Origin: Aquimarina muelleri DSM 19832
GTDB lineage: Bacteria; Bacteroidota; Bacteroidia; Flavobacteriales; Flavobacteriaceae
Direction of reading: 5' to 3'
Assembly: GCF_000430665.1 (NCBI RefSeq)
Contig: NZ_AUML01000015.1
Span: 62,001-126,000 of the forward strand
Length of the DNA: 64,000 nt
Made by a program: the position numbers and the translations under genes. Below the pieces are notes generated by a model. That model was not told the DNA's origin and did not search any database. It saw nothing but the letters and a program-made list of their open reading frames with translations. Positions 42,278 through 52,212 of the stretch are shown here, one piece after another. The number at the start of each line of letters is the position of its first letter. Within the stretch, counting starts at the first letter, position 1.

Positions 42278-45200
42278 TTATTTTTTGATAAATCGGTTTC
42301 GGGATATTACCTCTCCATCTTTTTTAATAATTAAAAAATACATATTACTATTAAGATGGTTTAAGTTAAGTTCCTTACCAAAGGTCTTTTCTTTATGAAT
42401 TAAAATGCCTTGGGTATTATAGATTTCATATAAAAGAGTTATGTTTTGTATGTGATCAGATTTAACTATAAAAAGGCTGTTTTCTACTGGATTAGGATGT
42501 GTTTTAATACTAAAATCAAGACTAGAGGTTGTGTTTTTGTTAGAAAGAATGTTGTTTGTATTACCACAATCTAACGTCCAAGGATAATCTCCATCATAAT
42601 CTAAAGAATTACCACCATTGATATAGTTTTTATATTCATTCCACACCGTTTCTACACCTTTTCCTAGTATAGATTTAAAAGCACTATCAAAAGACCATGA
42701 ACCACCAAGGTCTTTAGCAGCTTTGTTAAATTTATAGATAAAATTCTTGTCGTATTTTTGGGTAACATACTGTAAGAAAAATCCTGTGGTAGTGTATCCT
42801 CCTAACCATTTTCTAGAATTGTTCACATCAGGAGTTCTTGTTTGGTGAAAGCCTGCATATATACGTACTCCATCTGCAATACCTTCTGTATATGCCCAAA
42901 AAGGAGAGGATCCATCATAAGTACCTCCTGTGGTTGGAGATAGGTTGTATCCATGAGTTACTTCATGGTATAATATACCATCAATTTCATCTTTTATTAC
43001 TTGTGGGTTATTGCCAGAGTCTCTATAGATTTTAGCTAGGTGTTGTGTGCTTACTTCAATAGTCATTTGATCGCCATTTCCAAACTTATGAGCTACAAAA
43101 TCTTCGTTTTTCAAGTTGAATTTTAATAACCTGAATCTTGGTGCATTTGCTGAATTTCGGTATAATATTTTGGCTACATCTAAACAACGTTGTTGCATAT
43201 AGCTTTCAGCATTAGGAATTACCTGTTTAAATATTTGAGATCCTAGGGTAGAGCCATCAAAGTCTGTAAATTGTACAGTAGGGGTAAGGAAGCTATTTCC
43301 CCAGTTGCAGTTTCCTCCGTCTCCTTTTGGTAATACAGTAATGTATGCAGTTTTGTTTTCTGTATCAGAACCGAAGCTATTAGTTGCTTTTAAGACTACA
43401 GAATAAGTTCCTTTTCTATCATATCGTATTGTTGGGTTTGTTTGTGTGCTATTAGCAGGAGTACCTCCGTCAAAAGACCAATTATATGAAGAGGCATTGG
43501 TTGAAGAATTAGTGAAAGAAATACTTTCACCTTCTTGAATACTAGTTTTATTTGCGCTATAGTTTGCTACAGGCAAAATGTCTCCTCCTGTAGAGCTTTC
43601 TTTTCCAAATAGTTCAAGTTCCGATACTTGTAGAATGGTTCCACTGTTGTTGTTCATGGATAATCTATAGTATTGATAGGTAACGCTCGTGTTTACTTGA
43701 AAAGCTCTTTTTTGTTTTCTGTTAGGGAAGTCTTGATTGGATTTCTGATCTATATTTTGCCAGTTACTTCCGTTCGAGGATCCTTGTAAAGTCCAACTTT
43801 TTGGGTCTCTTTCTGGAGCGTCATTTCCTGAAGTTACGGTGTATGAAGATAAAATATAAGATTTAGTAGCTTTATATTGTACCCATGAGGATGCATTAAA
43901 AGTTAAAAATTTAGAATTAAGGTTGTTATCGATAATTTTGGATATATTTTCGAAAGATGGAGAGTCGTTATATTGGCTAGAAGCAGTTCCTCCATCATTA
44001 GTTATGTCAACCATGTCTCCTGATCCACTATCACCATTTCTGGCTACAGTAATAAACGAAGGTTTGGTTTCTGTATTAGAACCATCATTATTTATTGCTT
44101 TTAGAGTTACCGAATACGTTCCTGCTGTATTATATCTAATTACTGGGTTTGTTTGTGTGCTACTAGATGGAGCACCTCCATTAAATGTCCAGTTGTATGA
44201 AGTGGCATCGGTAGAAGAATTAGAAAAAGAAATACTTTCACCTTCTTTAATACTAGTTTTATTTACACTAAAATCTGCTATAGGGAGTTGTATCTGTTTT
44301 TCTTTTCCAAACAATTCAAGTTCTGATACCTGTAGAGTGCCTCCGCTATTATTTGTCATTGATAATCGGTAATATTGGTATGTAGAACTAGTGTTTATTT
44401 GAAAAGTTCTTTTTTGATTTCTGTTAGAAAAATCTTGATTAGACTTTTGATCGATATTTATCCAAGAACTACCATTGGTAGATCCTTGTAGTGTCCAGCT
44501 TTTAGGATCTCTTTCTGGAGCATCGTTTCCAGAGGTTATAGTATAGGAGGATAAGACATATGACTTGGTAGCTTTATATTGTACCCAGGTAGAAGTGTTA
44601 AACGTTAAAAATTTGGAATTGATATTGTTATCGATCAGATTAGAAATCCCTTCAGTAGAAGGAGAGTCGTTGTGTTGGCTTGATATGCTGCCGCCATCAT
44701 TAGTAATATCTATAGTTTCTCCTGTAGGAGGAGGAGTGTCTCCTTCGCAATCTAATGACCAAGGATAGTTTCCATCGTAATCCAAAGAATTGCCACTGTT
44801 AATATAGTTTTTATATTCATTCCATACCGTTTCTACATTTTTTCCAAGAATAGATTTAAAAGCATTGTCAAAGGACCATGAGTTTCCTAAATCTTTAGCG
44901 GCTTTATTGAACTTATAGATAAAATTTTTATCGTGTTTTTGAGATATATAGTGTAAAAAGAACCCTGTTGTAGTGTAGCCACTTAACCATTTTCTTGAGT
45001 CGATTACATTTGGGTTTCTTGTTTGATGAAATCCAGCATGTATTCTTACAGCATCTGCAATACCTTCTGTATATGCCCAAAAAGGAGAAGATCCATCATA
45101 AGTACCTCCTGTAGTTGGAGATAGGTTGTACCCATGTGTTACTTCGTGGTATAATATACCATCAATTTCATCTTTTATTACTTGTGGATTATTGCCAGAA

Positions 45201-45631
45201 TCTCTGTAGATCTTAGCTAAATGTTGTGTGCTTACGGCGATAGTCATTTGATCTCCGTTTCCACCTTTGTATGCTACAAAGTCTTCGTTTTTTAGTTCAA
45301 ATTTTAATAACCTGAATTTAGGAGCGTTGGCAGAATGTCGGTATAGTATTTTAGCTACATCCAAACAACGTTGTTGCATATAACTTTGCGCATTAGGAAT
45401 AACTTGTTTAAATATTTGGGATCCTATAGTAGTCCCATCAAAATCTGTAAACTCTACTCTTGGAGTAAGGAAATTATTACCCCATTCACAGGCTTGCTTA
45501 CTCTGTGAAATAAAGGATCTATCTATTCCATCTTTAGAAACTGATTTTTTAGGATTTGCATTAATTTGTAATGCAAATACCATTAATGCGATCATGCTTA
45601 TGCTAAGCATGAGGTTTTTGTAGTTTTTCAT
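42278..45631 (-). CDS. Secreted protein with two basic-secretory-protein peptidase domains, F5/8C and PKD repeats, T9SS tail
   Basis: 1117 residues. Signal peptide about 1-25. Basic secretory protein (BSP, plant PR-17-like peptidase) domain 1 is about 48-295 with zinc motif HEVTHGYN at 162-169; discoidin/F5/8C-like domain 1 about 305-445; PKD 1 about 450-530; discoidin 2 about 540-676; PKD 2 about 686-768; BSP 2 about 775-1022 with HEVTHGYN at 889-896; T9SS type A sorting domain about 1043-1117 (THPNPVENSLFI ... KKDGEVISRNRFIKK). The two halves are near-identical over long stretches, also in DNA, so they come from internal duplication. Both peptidase sites look intact. Secreted or cell-surface, with carbohydrate-binding by the discoidin parts; substrate unknown. 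Confidence 0.9.
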   Translation of the reverse strand: MKNYKNLMLSISMIALMVFALQINANPKKSVSKDGIDRSFISQSKQACEWGNNFLTPRVEFTDFDGTTIGSQIFKQVIPNAQSYMQQRCLDVAKILYRHSANAPKFRLLKFELKNEDFVAYKGGNGDQMTIAVSTQHLAKIYRDSGNNPQVIKDEIDGILYHEVTHGYNLSPTTGGTYDGSSPFWAYTEGIADAVRIHAGFHQTRNPNVIDSRKWLSGYTTTGFFLHYISQKHDKNFIYKFNKAAKDLGNSWSFDNAFKSILGKNVETVWNEYKNYINSGNSLDYDGNYPWSLDCEGDTPPPTGETIDITNDGGSISSQHNDSPSTEGISNLIDNNINSKFLTFNTSTWVQYKATKSYVLSSYTITSGNDAPERDPKSWTLQGSTNGSSWINIDQKSNQDFSNRNQKRTFQINTSSTYQYYRLSMTNNSGGTLQVSELELFGKEKQIQLPIADFSVNKTSIKEGESISFSNSSTDATSYNWTFNGGAPSSSTQTNPVIRYNTAGTYSVTLKAINNDGSNTETKPSFITVARNGDSGSGDMVDITNDGGTASSQYNDSPSFENISKIIDNNLNSKFLTFNASSWVQYKATKSYILSSYTVTSGNDAPERDPKSWTLQGSSNGSNWQNIDQKSNQDFPNRKQKRAFQVNTSVTYQYYRLSMNNNSGTILQVSELELFGKESSTGGDILPVANYSANKTSIQEGESISFTNSSTNASSYNWSFDGGTPANSTQTNPTIRYDRKGTYSVVLKATNSFGSDTENKTAYITVLPKGDGGNCNWGNSFLTPTVQFTDFDGSTLGSQIFKQVIPNAESYMQQRCLDVAKILYRNSANAPRFRLLKFNLKNEDFVAHKFGNGDQMTIEVSTQHLAKIYRDSGNNPQVIKDEIDGILYHEVTHGYNLSPTTGGTYDGSSPFWAYTEGIADGVRIYAGFHQTRTPDVNNSRKWLGGYTTTGFFLQYVTQKYDKNFIYKFNKAAKDLGGSWSFDSAFKSILGKGVETVWNEYKNYINGGNSLDYDGDYPWTLDCGNTNNILSNKNTTSSLDFSIKTHPNPVENSLFIVKSDHIQNITLLYEIYNTQGILIHKEKTFGKELNLNHLNSNMYFLIIKKDGEVISRNRFIKK

Positions 45632-46062
45632 TGTTAAGTTTGTGTTTTTTATTAGAGATCGTTAAGGATCTGTGTAATAAATGTTTAGTTAGGGTAAAAT
45701 TATGATTTAAAGGTTTATTATTCGATTTTATACTTAATTTCAGTAATTTTTATATTGATTCTTATTTTTTTTAGTTTTTTTTACTTTTAATAAGCTTTGT
45801 AGGTTAGTGATAAAGTGTTTTTTATGCTTAAAAACTAGTGATTCTATAGAGTTAGTGGAAAAAAATATTTTTTTATAAGTCTTTTGGAAGGTAGAATGCC
45901 AATCAGGTATTTTTCTCTAATTAATTTTAGGATAATTATTTTTAGAGCAGATAAAAGTGTGCTATCTAAAACATTCCATTTTTAGATTGTGAATATCTAT
46001 TCTGTTTTTTACGGTTCAAACTTTTTAAAAAAATTATATTTGTCAGCCTAAAAAAAAACGAT
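45632..46062. other. Divergent AT-rich intergenic region
   Basis: 431 bp between the BSP gene and the DUF4494 gene. AT-rich, no ORF or repeat. The only clear signal is the -7 box for DUF4494, listed separately. Confidence 0.5.
46035..46042 (+). promoter_or_regulatory. -7 promoter box TATATTTG
   Basis: Exact TAnnTTTG match, 20 bp before the DUF4494 ATG. Confidence 0.55.
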
Positions 46063-46593
46063 ATGAACACTACTTGGTATGAATGCAAAGTAAAGTATAG
46101 AAAAATTAATGATTCTGGAGTGCAAAAAGTTACTACAGAGCCTTATTTGGTAGATGCTTTATCTTATACAGAAGCAGAGTCTAGAATAAACGAAGAAATG
46201 TCGGCATATATTAGTGAAGAATTCAAAATCACAAATATAAAAGTGGCTAATTTTGCAGAGATACATCCGTTTGAAAATTCGGATCGCTGGTTTAAATCCA
46301 AAGTTTCTTTAATAGCCTATGATGAAGAGAGTGGAAAGGAAAGAAAATCTAACTTATATTTATTGGTACAAGCTAATGATGTAAAGGAGGCTTTTGATAA
46401 TACGAATAGTGTTATGAAAAATACTATGGGAGATTATACAATACCTGCTATTTCTGAATCTCCTATTATGGATGTTTTTCCTTATTTTACAGGAGAAGAA
46501 GAGCAATTAGAAAAATTTAAAGCAATAAAAGATACAACTGCTCCTAAGGAGGAAATACTGCCAGAAAAAGTAATCTTAGAAGAGGAGGAATAA
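46063..46593 (+). CDS. DUF4494 family protein
   Basis: 176 residues, cytoplasmic. Sequence fits DUF4494, a conserved Bacteroidota family without known function: WYECKVKYRKINDSG, EPYLVDALSYTEAESRINEE, IHPFENSDRWFKSKVSLIAYDEESGKER and SPIMDVFPYF. The C-terminus is an acidic tail (PEKVILEEEE). Single gene with its own promoter box and terminator. Confidence 0.9.
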   Translation: MNTTWYECKVKYRKINDSGVQKVTTEPYLVDALSYTEAESRINEEMSAYISEEFKITNIKVANFAEIHPFENSDRWFKSKVSLIAYDEESGKERKSNLYLLVQANDVKEAFDNTNSVMKNTMGDYTIPAISESPIMDVFPYFTGEEEQLEKFKAIKDTTAPKEEILPEKVILEEEE

Positions 46594-46630
46594 TTAGAAA
46601 TAATGAATATTCTGGAATTTTTTTACAAAC

Positions 46631-46658
46631 AAAACCCTTTGGATACCCAAAGGGTTTT
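46631..46658 (+). terminator. Terminator after DUF4494 gene
   Basis: Perfect 12-bp stem AAAACCCTTTGG/CCAAAGGGTTTT with a 4-nt loop ATAC, then T-rich GTTTATT. Confidence 0.88.
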
Positions 46659-46737
46659 GTTTATTAACGTGTAAATAATATCATTGATAAACTTTATTTT
46701 ATAACCTGGGCTCAATTTATCTGAAATGCGTTAGTTT

Positions 46738-46840
46738 GAGTGGAGTTCTGCTAAAAATTTTGTATCGAAAACCAGCATTTCAGTACTAAAAATCTATTCT
46801 AGATATAGTTTTTCTCCATATCTAATACAAAAAATCACTC
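46738..46840. repeat. Nested imperfect inverted repeat, about 103 bp
   Basis: Three coaxial pairings: GAGTG/CACTC (46738-46742, 46836-46840), ATTTTGTAT/ATACAAAAAAT (46757-46765, 46825-46835; two extra A) and AGATAT/ATATCT (46801-46806, 46818-46823). Could fold as one long interrupted hairpin. Looks like a dispersed intergenic element, but only one copy is in the window. Confidence 0.45.
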
Positions 46841-46996
46841 CTTTAGATTTGTTTACAAAGAATTAGTAAATTAAAAACGGAAATACTATCGAATCACTCG
46901 AATTGACGGTTTTTATGGTACATCCGAATATTAATCGAAACTTTGGTTATTAGTGTTCAATGTATTAGCCTTTATTTTTGATAATATAACTATGAA

Positions 46997-47031
46997 AAAC
47001 CTCTGCAATCACCTGTTGTTTGCAGAGGTTT
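46997..47031 (-). terminator. Terminator after large protease gene
   Basis: 12-bp stem AAACCTCTGCAA/TTGCAGAGGTTT with an 11-nt loop, followed on the minus strand by TTTCATAGTTATATT. Located 22 bp after the protease stop. Confidence 0.8.
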
Positions 47032-47052
47032 AATATTGATAGAATCCAAATG

Positions 47053-50000
47053 TTATCTTTTAAGTACTTTTATAACTTTTTTGCTTTTGCTAGTGTATAT
47101 AGTTATAAAATATAGACCCTGAGATAAGTTTTCTAATGGTAAAGTAATATCAGTAGTATTGTGCTTATTGATAAAAATAATTTTCCCAGAAATGTGAGCT
47201 ACTTTAATTTCTAATATTGGGTCACTAGATTCGATAAAAAGATTGTCACGTGTAGGGTTCGGGTAATATGCAAATCGACCTTCTATAGGCTTAGGTTCTA
47301 GTTTAGCTGTTTTAAATGAGTAAGGCCCTTTGAGATCACCATTCTTATCAATACATATACTTTTTATAAATACATCATACAAAGTATCTGGAGTTAGATT
47401 TTCTAATAAGATTTGATTAGAGCCAGTTTGAATCACTTTTTTAGTAGTATTATCTCCAGAGATATGATAAAAGATTTCCCATTCAGAGTTATTTGGATGC
47501 TCTTTCCATAAAGCTTTAGTACTATCCAGAGTAATTTCTGTAAAAGAAATTATATCTGGAGATTGGCATATCGGTTTAGGTTCACAAATTACTCTTGCAT
47601 CCCAGCCTGATCTTGGCGAATAGAACGAATTAGAAACAAATAGAACTGTTAATTTTCCACTTATGTGTGTTGATACAATTTCTGGTGGTGCAGCATCTAT
47701 ATATGTGCCTATTAATGGGGCAGAAGTATCTGGGCCATCATAAATATTCATAGTACTACAACAGGCTGCAATATCAAAAGAATCAAAAATTAGGCGAACA
47801 CGAGATTGTTCATCATTAGGTTCTAAAACGGTTATACGGCGCTCTCCATTTTTGTAATTATAATTAGCTCCCCCAGAATCATAAAAATGATCTCCACTAC
47901 AATAATCAGTAGCAATGCCAACAAATATATCATCAATTAAAATATCTCCAGAACCAAAATAAGAATTGTTTTCTTGGTAGCGAGTGACTTCGAATTTTAG
48001 CTTAATGGTATTGGTAATAGGGTATCCCGAAATGTCAAATGAATATTCTGTCCATCTATTAGAACTTTCTTGTTGTGTTAGTAATGTGTTCCATTGATTT
48101 CCGTCAAAAAAACTAACGACTATTTTAGAATTTCTTTCATCTGGAAAAACTTCATTAAAAAGTGCAAATCCAATACTAGGTTTTTCTAAATCACTAATAT
48201 CAATATATGGGCTTTCTAATGTAGATATGGATGTTGTTTGATTAATTGGATCTACAGTATTACCCGTAACAGAGGCGTATCGGGTACCTCCTCCTGGAGT
48301 ATGATCACCAGCAGAAGAACTTGCACCTCCATGACTATAATTTACGGTCCAATTAGGAACTCCACTATTGATCCAACAATCAGGAATTTTGTAATTAGGG
48401 AAAGATTCATTAAAAGGAGCTTTGATACTATCACATAAGGTCTTAAAAACAAATGGAACAGGCATTGGATCACTGTATCCTCCGGCTTTACATTTGGCTC
48501 GTATATACACTTGGTATTCTGTATATTGATCCAGGTTTTGGATGATGTAGCTACTAGAGCCAGACGTAACTAATGTTCCTTCGCCTGGACTAAAACCTTT
48601 TAAACCATATTCTAATTCCCAAGTTTCTACTGTATTTTGTGTAGGCCAATTAATTGTAACAGAATTAGAAGTATGATTAGTAGAACTTATGTTATCAGGA
48701 AATCTACACATAGGCTTTGCTTCACAGGTTACTATAGCATCCCACCCAGAATTAGTAGTGTTTTCATCAGATAAGAACTGAACCGTTAGTTTTCCACTTT
48801 CATGTGTAGAAAATATAGATGATGGAATTCTTGTGCCAGTAATATATGTTATACGTCGGGAATATATATCTGGGCCATCATAAATTAGTAATCGATCATT
48901 ATATACTTCTAGGTCTACTTGTTTAAAATCCAATCTAACTCTTTGGTTATTATTGTCAGGGATTAATACAATAGTTTCATCTTCACGATTATCGTAATTT
49001 CCATTTGGTCCTCCAGAATCATAAAAACGATCTCCACTACAGTAATCAGCCAGTGTTTTTACTTGGATTGGGCCTATATTATTTCCTGTGTATCCTATTC
49101 CACATTTAGATCTTAGGTATATATCATATTTCGATAGCTTTAATAGATCTGTTAATTGAATGTTTTGGGTGTTAAACGTTTTTATGGTTCCCGTTCCAAT
49201 GGCAAAACCTAGAGTCCCGTACTCCAATTCCCAGGAATTATTACTAGTATCGTCCCAACTTATATTTGCGTAATTATGTCCTATTTCATTTATGACAAAA
49301 TTTTCGGGATCTGCACATTTGGTAATAAAAGAAAAAGGAGAAGTATAGGTTCCTGATTGGCATGTATTAATTTTTCTTGCTCTCCAGAAATATTTGGTAT
49401 TATAGTTTAAAGACTGTAGTGTAACTTCAGGTTGTGTAATTATATTATTTTCTATAATGTTGGTGAAATTGATATTTGTTGCTAATTGATATTCAAAAGA
49501 ACTGGCATTAGGATCATTTTCCCAACGAAGTGTAGGGGTTAAGTTATTTACAAATGACCCATTGGTAGGATTTGTTAAATTTAACAAAGTCATAGTGTTG
49601 TCGTATACACTAAGCGTTATATCAATCTCCTTTTTTAGACTGGATGCCGTTGTTCCTACTAGGGTAATATTATAAGTGTTAATAGCTAATCCAGTTGTAT
49701 TAGATATAGTAGCTTTTATTTCTTTTTCTGCCAGATGCTTACCTGTTATGGTAGCTGGTACAAAAGAGATTGTAGTTCCTGTAGGGAGGTTTTTGGCTGA
49801 AAAAGTAACAGTTTCATTAAAATCTAAAAAAGTCTGGTATTGTAGAACAGAGATAGCTTCTTCTCCTTTACAAATATCTAGGGTTTGGTTTAGAGTGTTT
49901 AATGTAAATTCTGATGACTGAATTTTAAAATTAGTACTATTTATCGCATAAAACACATTGTTTACTGCTTGAACCATGATTCGGGCTTTTTCGGTAGTAG

Positions 50001-51894
50001 CTACAGCAGGAATCATAATGGTTTCAGAACCATCATTGGGTGTGTTATTCGATAAGACATATGGATAGGTATATCCACCATCTAAAGAAAGAAGCAGGTT
50101 TACATGAGAAACTGAAATAGGCGCTTGATTAGTTTTACCTACATTCCAGTTAATCGTAGCTTGCTCACCCTGATTCCATACAAGATTAGATATGTTTTGG
50201 GACGTTATCTCAAAAACACCAGAACCTTCTGCTACAGTGATGGTCATCAAATCGGCATTAGTTTGCCCGCCTAGAGGATCATTGTCCCGTACCGTAAAAG
50301 CAAAATCCATAGTTCTGGCAACATTAGGAAGCACCTCCCAGGTAGGGGTTAGATTTCCTTCAATAACATGGTTTAGGGCTGGAAAATATCTTTTTGGTGA
50401 ATTTGTAGGAGGAAAAGAACGAAATAATGGACCTTTTGTCCAATTAGGTTGAGGAGGTGTCGAAGATTCCGTTTTTTCGGGATTGTTTTGCTCCCAGTTA
50501 TAAGTAAGATTACCTGTTTCTTCAATATCAGTGGCTTCTCCAGTTAATACAAAGGGAGTAGAGATAGGTATTATATAATCATTTCCTGCATTGGCAATAG
50601 GCGAATTATTTGTTGTAGTAATAGTTTTAGCACATGATGCAGTTGTATTAATATAGGTTTGAATATCTCTAATATTTACATAATTATAGTATCCATCCAT
50701 TTGTGTTTGTACTATTGGGGGGCATATTCCTGCATAGCTCATAATGGTACTACCACTTCCTGGTTCAACTTCGCTAATACCGTTACCACTTCTGCATCTG
50801 TTGCTACTTTGCACATGATAAGCTCCAAATTGATGTCCCATTTCATGTGCTACTAATAATCTCATATCTTCAGAGGCTGGATTTGTATGTACAGAATACG
50901 CCTTTCCTTTATCTTCATCGATACAAGCATTTCCAACACTACCAGCGTTACCATGTTTGTCGTTTTCTACCTGAAATAAATGTCCAACATCATAAGCAGT
51001 AACTCCAATATTTGGATTTTGATTTAATGTGCTTTTTAAACTAGATCCATAGTTGTTTCCGCCTAGAAACCAATAGTTATAAGGATCTGTTTTAGGATTT
51101 AGAAAGATTACAGCATCTGTATTAGGAATAAGCTCTAATACAATACCAAGATCTCGTTTAAATATTTCATTAATTCTGTTAATAGTAGTAACTATCGATG
51201 TAAGAACTTTGGTTTTTCGTTCCAGGTCATTTTTTTCAGTACCATCAAGAAAAAACTGCGAATATTCACCTGCAACAGATATGGCTAATCGGTATTTTTT
51301 TAATTCTTTTGAAATACTTTTAACCGTAGATTTATTCTTAGGAGCAGAATAGGTTTTTGATACCTCTTCTGTTAGGCAGTTAAAAGAGTCGTATAATGAT
51401 TGCTCCTGTATAGTATTATAAAAACGATGTTGGGATTTGCTAATAGGTTGTATTGAAGTTTTCTTTTGGCGGTCTATTATAATTCCATGAATACCAGTTG
51501 TTGTAGAGTATGTAAACCGAATAGTTTTGTTGGACCCATCTGTAGCTTTTCCTGCATAAGTTTTAATATCTTTAAATTTTGCAGCTAATTCGGGATGCAT
51601 TACATAGGTTTGCCAGATACGGTATTCTTGAAATTGATCATATGTATTTGGAAAACTTAAAAGGACCTCTTTTTTTGTAGATAATTGTTCTAAGGTCTTT
51701 TGGAGATTGGTTGTTTGTAATTCAAAAATTGATTCATCGATCGAAAGTTTAGATTTTAAAATTTCCTTTTTTGAAGTATTTGTGGTTGTCTTTTTCCAAA
51801 TTATAGTTTGTGATTGAATGTTTGTGGTTGTTCCCCATAGAATTATCAGTACAACCAATTTTATAAGTAATGTAATTTTCCCCATGATATACAT
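47053..51894 (-). CDS. Large secreted reprolysin-like metalloprotease, T9SS
   Basis: 1613 residues. Signal peptide at the N-terminus (ATG 51894; an ATG three codons later is possible). Propeptide-like region to about 190, then a metzincin domain about 200-425 with HEMGHQFGAYH at 350-360 (Glu351 catalytic) and Met-turn IMSYAGIC. Then beta-sandwich and Fn3-type domains (about 430-940), a CUB-like domain about 945-1055 (DYCSGDRFYDSGG), Fn3, a MAM-like region, a second CUB-like domain from about 1328 (DYCSGDHFYDSGG), Fn3, and a T9SS type A tail about 1535-1613 (FAYYPNPTRDNLFI). Predicted extracellular protease of the reprolysin-like family. Single gene with its own terminator. Confidence 0.92.
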   Translation of the reverse strand: MYIMGKITLLIKLVVLIILWGTTTNIQSQTIIWKKTTTNTSKKEILKSKLSIDESIFELQTTNLQKTLEQLSTKKEVLLSFPNTYDQFQEYRIWQTYVMHPELAAKFKDIKTYAGKATDGSNKTIRFTYSTTTGIHGIIIDRQKKTSIQPISKSQHRFYNTIQEQSLYDSFNCLTEEVSKTYSAPKNKSTVKSISKELKKYRLAISVAGEYSQFFLDGTEKNDLERKTKVLTSIVTTINRINEIFKRDLGIVLELIPNTDAVIFLNPKTDPYNYWFLGGNNYGSSLKSTLNQNPNIGVTAYDVGHLFQVENDKHGNAGSVGNACIDEDKGKAYSVHTNPASEDMRLLVAHEMGHQFGAYHVQSSNRCRSGNGISEVEPGSGSTIMSYAGICPPIVQTQMDGYYNYVNIRDIQTYINTTASCAKTITTTNNSPIANAGNDYIIPISTPFVLTGEATDIEETGNLTYNWEQNNPEKTESSTPPQPNWTKGPLFRSFPPTNSPKRYFPALNHVIEGNLTPTWEVLPNVARTMDFAFTVRDNDPLGGQTNADLMTITVAEGSGVFEITSQNISNLVWNQGEQATINWNVGKTNQAPISVSHVNLLLSLDGGYTYPYVLSNNTPNDGSETIMIPAVATTEKARIMVQAVNNVFYAINSTNFKIQSSEFTLNTLNQTLDICKGEEAISVLQYQTFLDFNETVTFSAKNLPTGTTISFVPATITGKHLAEKEIKATISNTTGLAINTYNITLVGTTASSLKKEIDITLSVYDNTMTLLNLTNPTNGSFVNNLTPTLRWENDPNASSFEYQLATNINFTNIIENNIITQPEVTLQSLNYNTKYFWRARKINTCQSGTYTSPFSFITKCADPENFVINEIGHNYANISWDDTSNNSWELEYGTLGFAIGTGTIKTFNTQNIQLTDLLKLSKYDIYLRSKCGIGYTGNNIGPIQVKTLADYCSGDRFYDSGGPNGNYDNREDETIVLIPDNNNQRVRLDFKQVDLEVYNDRLLIYDGPDIYSRRITYITGTRIPSSIFSTHESGKLTVQFLSDENTTNSGWDAIVTCEAKPMCRFPDNISSTNHTSNSVTINWPTQNTVETWELEYGLKGFSPGEGTLVTSGSSSYIIQNLDQYTEYQVYIRAKCKAGGYSDPMPVPFVFKTLCDSIKAPFNESFPNYKIPDCWINSGVPNWTVNYSHGGASSSAGDHTPGGGTRYASVTGNTVDPINQTTSISTLESPYIDISDLEKPSIGFALFNEVFPDERNSKIVVSFFDGNQWNTLLTQQESSNRWTEYSFDISGYPITNTIKLKFEVTRYQENNSYFGSGDILIDDIFVGIATDYCSGDHFYDSGGANYNYKNGERRITVLEPNDEQSRVRLIFDSFDIAACCSTMNIYDGPDTSAPLIGTYIDAAPPEIVSTHISGKLTVLFVSNSFYSPRSGWDARVICEPKPICQSPDIISFTEITLDSTKALWKEHPNNSEWEIFYHISGDNTTKKVIQTGSNQILLENLTPDTLYDVFIKSICIDKNGDLKGPYSFKTAKLEPKPIEGRFAYYPNPTRDNLFIESSDPILEIKVAHISGKIIFINKHNTTDITLPLENLSQGLYFITIYTSKSKKVIKVLKR

Positions 51895-52212
51895 TAATGT
51901 TTAAAATTGAAAGATTCTTATATAGTCTTTAAAAAGCATTTTTTATAGAGTAGGTGTGTTTCTTGTTTTTTTAGAATTTTTTTATGTTTTGTAATACATA
52001 TTACGTGGTTTATTTCGATTTGATATTGTTGTCATCATAGATCAAATTTGCTAAAAAATACAAGTATCTTTTTTGAAGATGTAATATTACCTAGAAAGCA
52101 ATATTTTTTTCTTAAATAAAACATAAAAAACGAAGTAAAAAGTTAAGAAAACAGGTGTTTTAAGTTGTGTTAATGGTTTCCTTATTAATGGATTTCTTTA
52201 CTCAATAATAAT
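51895..52212. other. AT-rich intergenic region
   Basis: 318 bp upstream of the protease gene and downstream of the flavoreductase gene. A 14-bp palindrome GTAATA-CA-TATTAC occurs near 51990-52005. No terminator with a strong stem and no gene found. Confidence 0.45.

Larger units (their letters stand above)
46594..47052. other. Intergenic region with two terminators and a nested inverted repeat
   Basis: 459 bp between convergent genes. It holds the DUF4494 terminator (46631-46658), the nested inverted repeat (46738-46840) and the protease terminator (46997-47031), all listed separately. No gene seen. Confidence 0.55.

Noticed and set aside
43923..44372. 149-codon plus-strand ORF opposite the BSP peptidase gene.
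   Set aside because: Shadow of the opposite strand; follows the duplicated F5/8C and PKD region and has no motif of its own.
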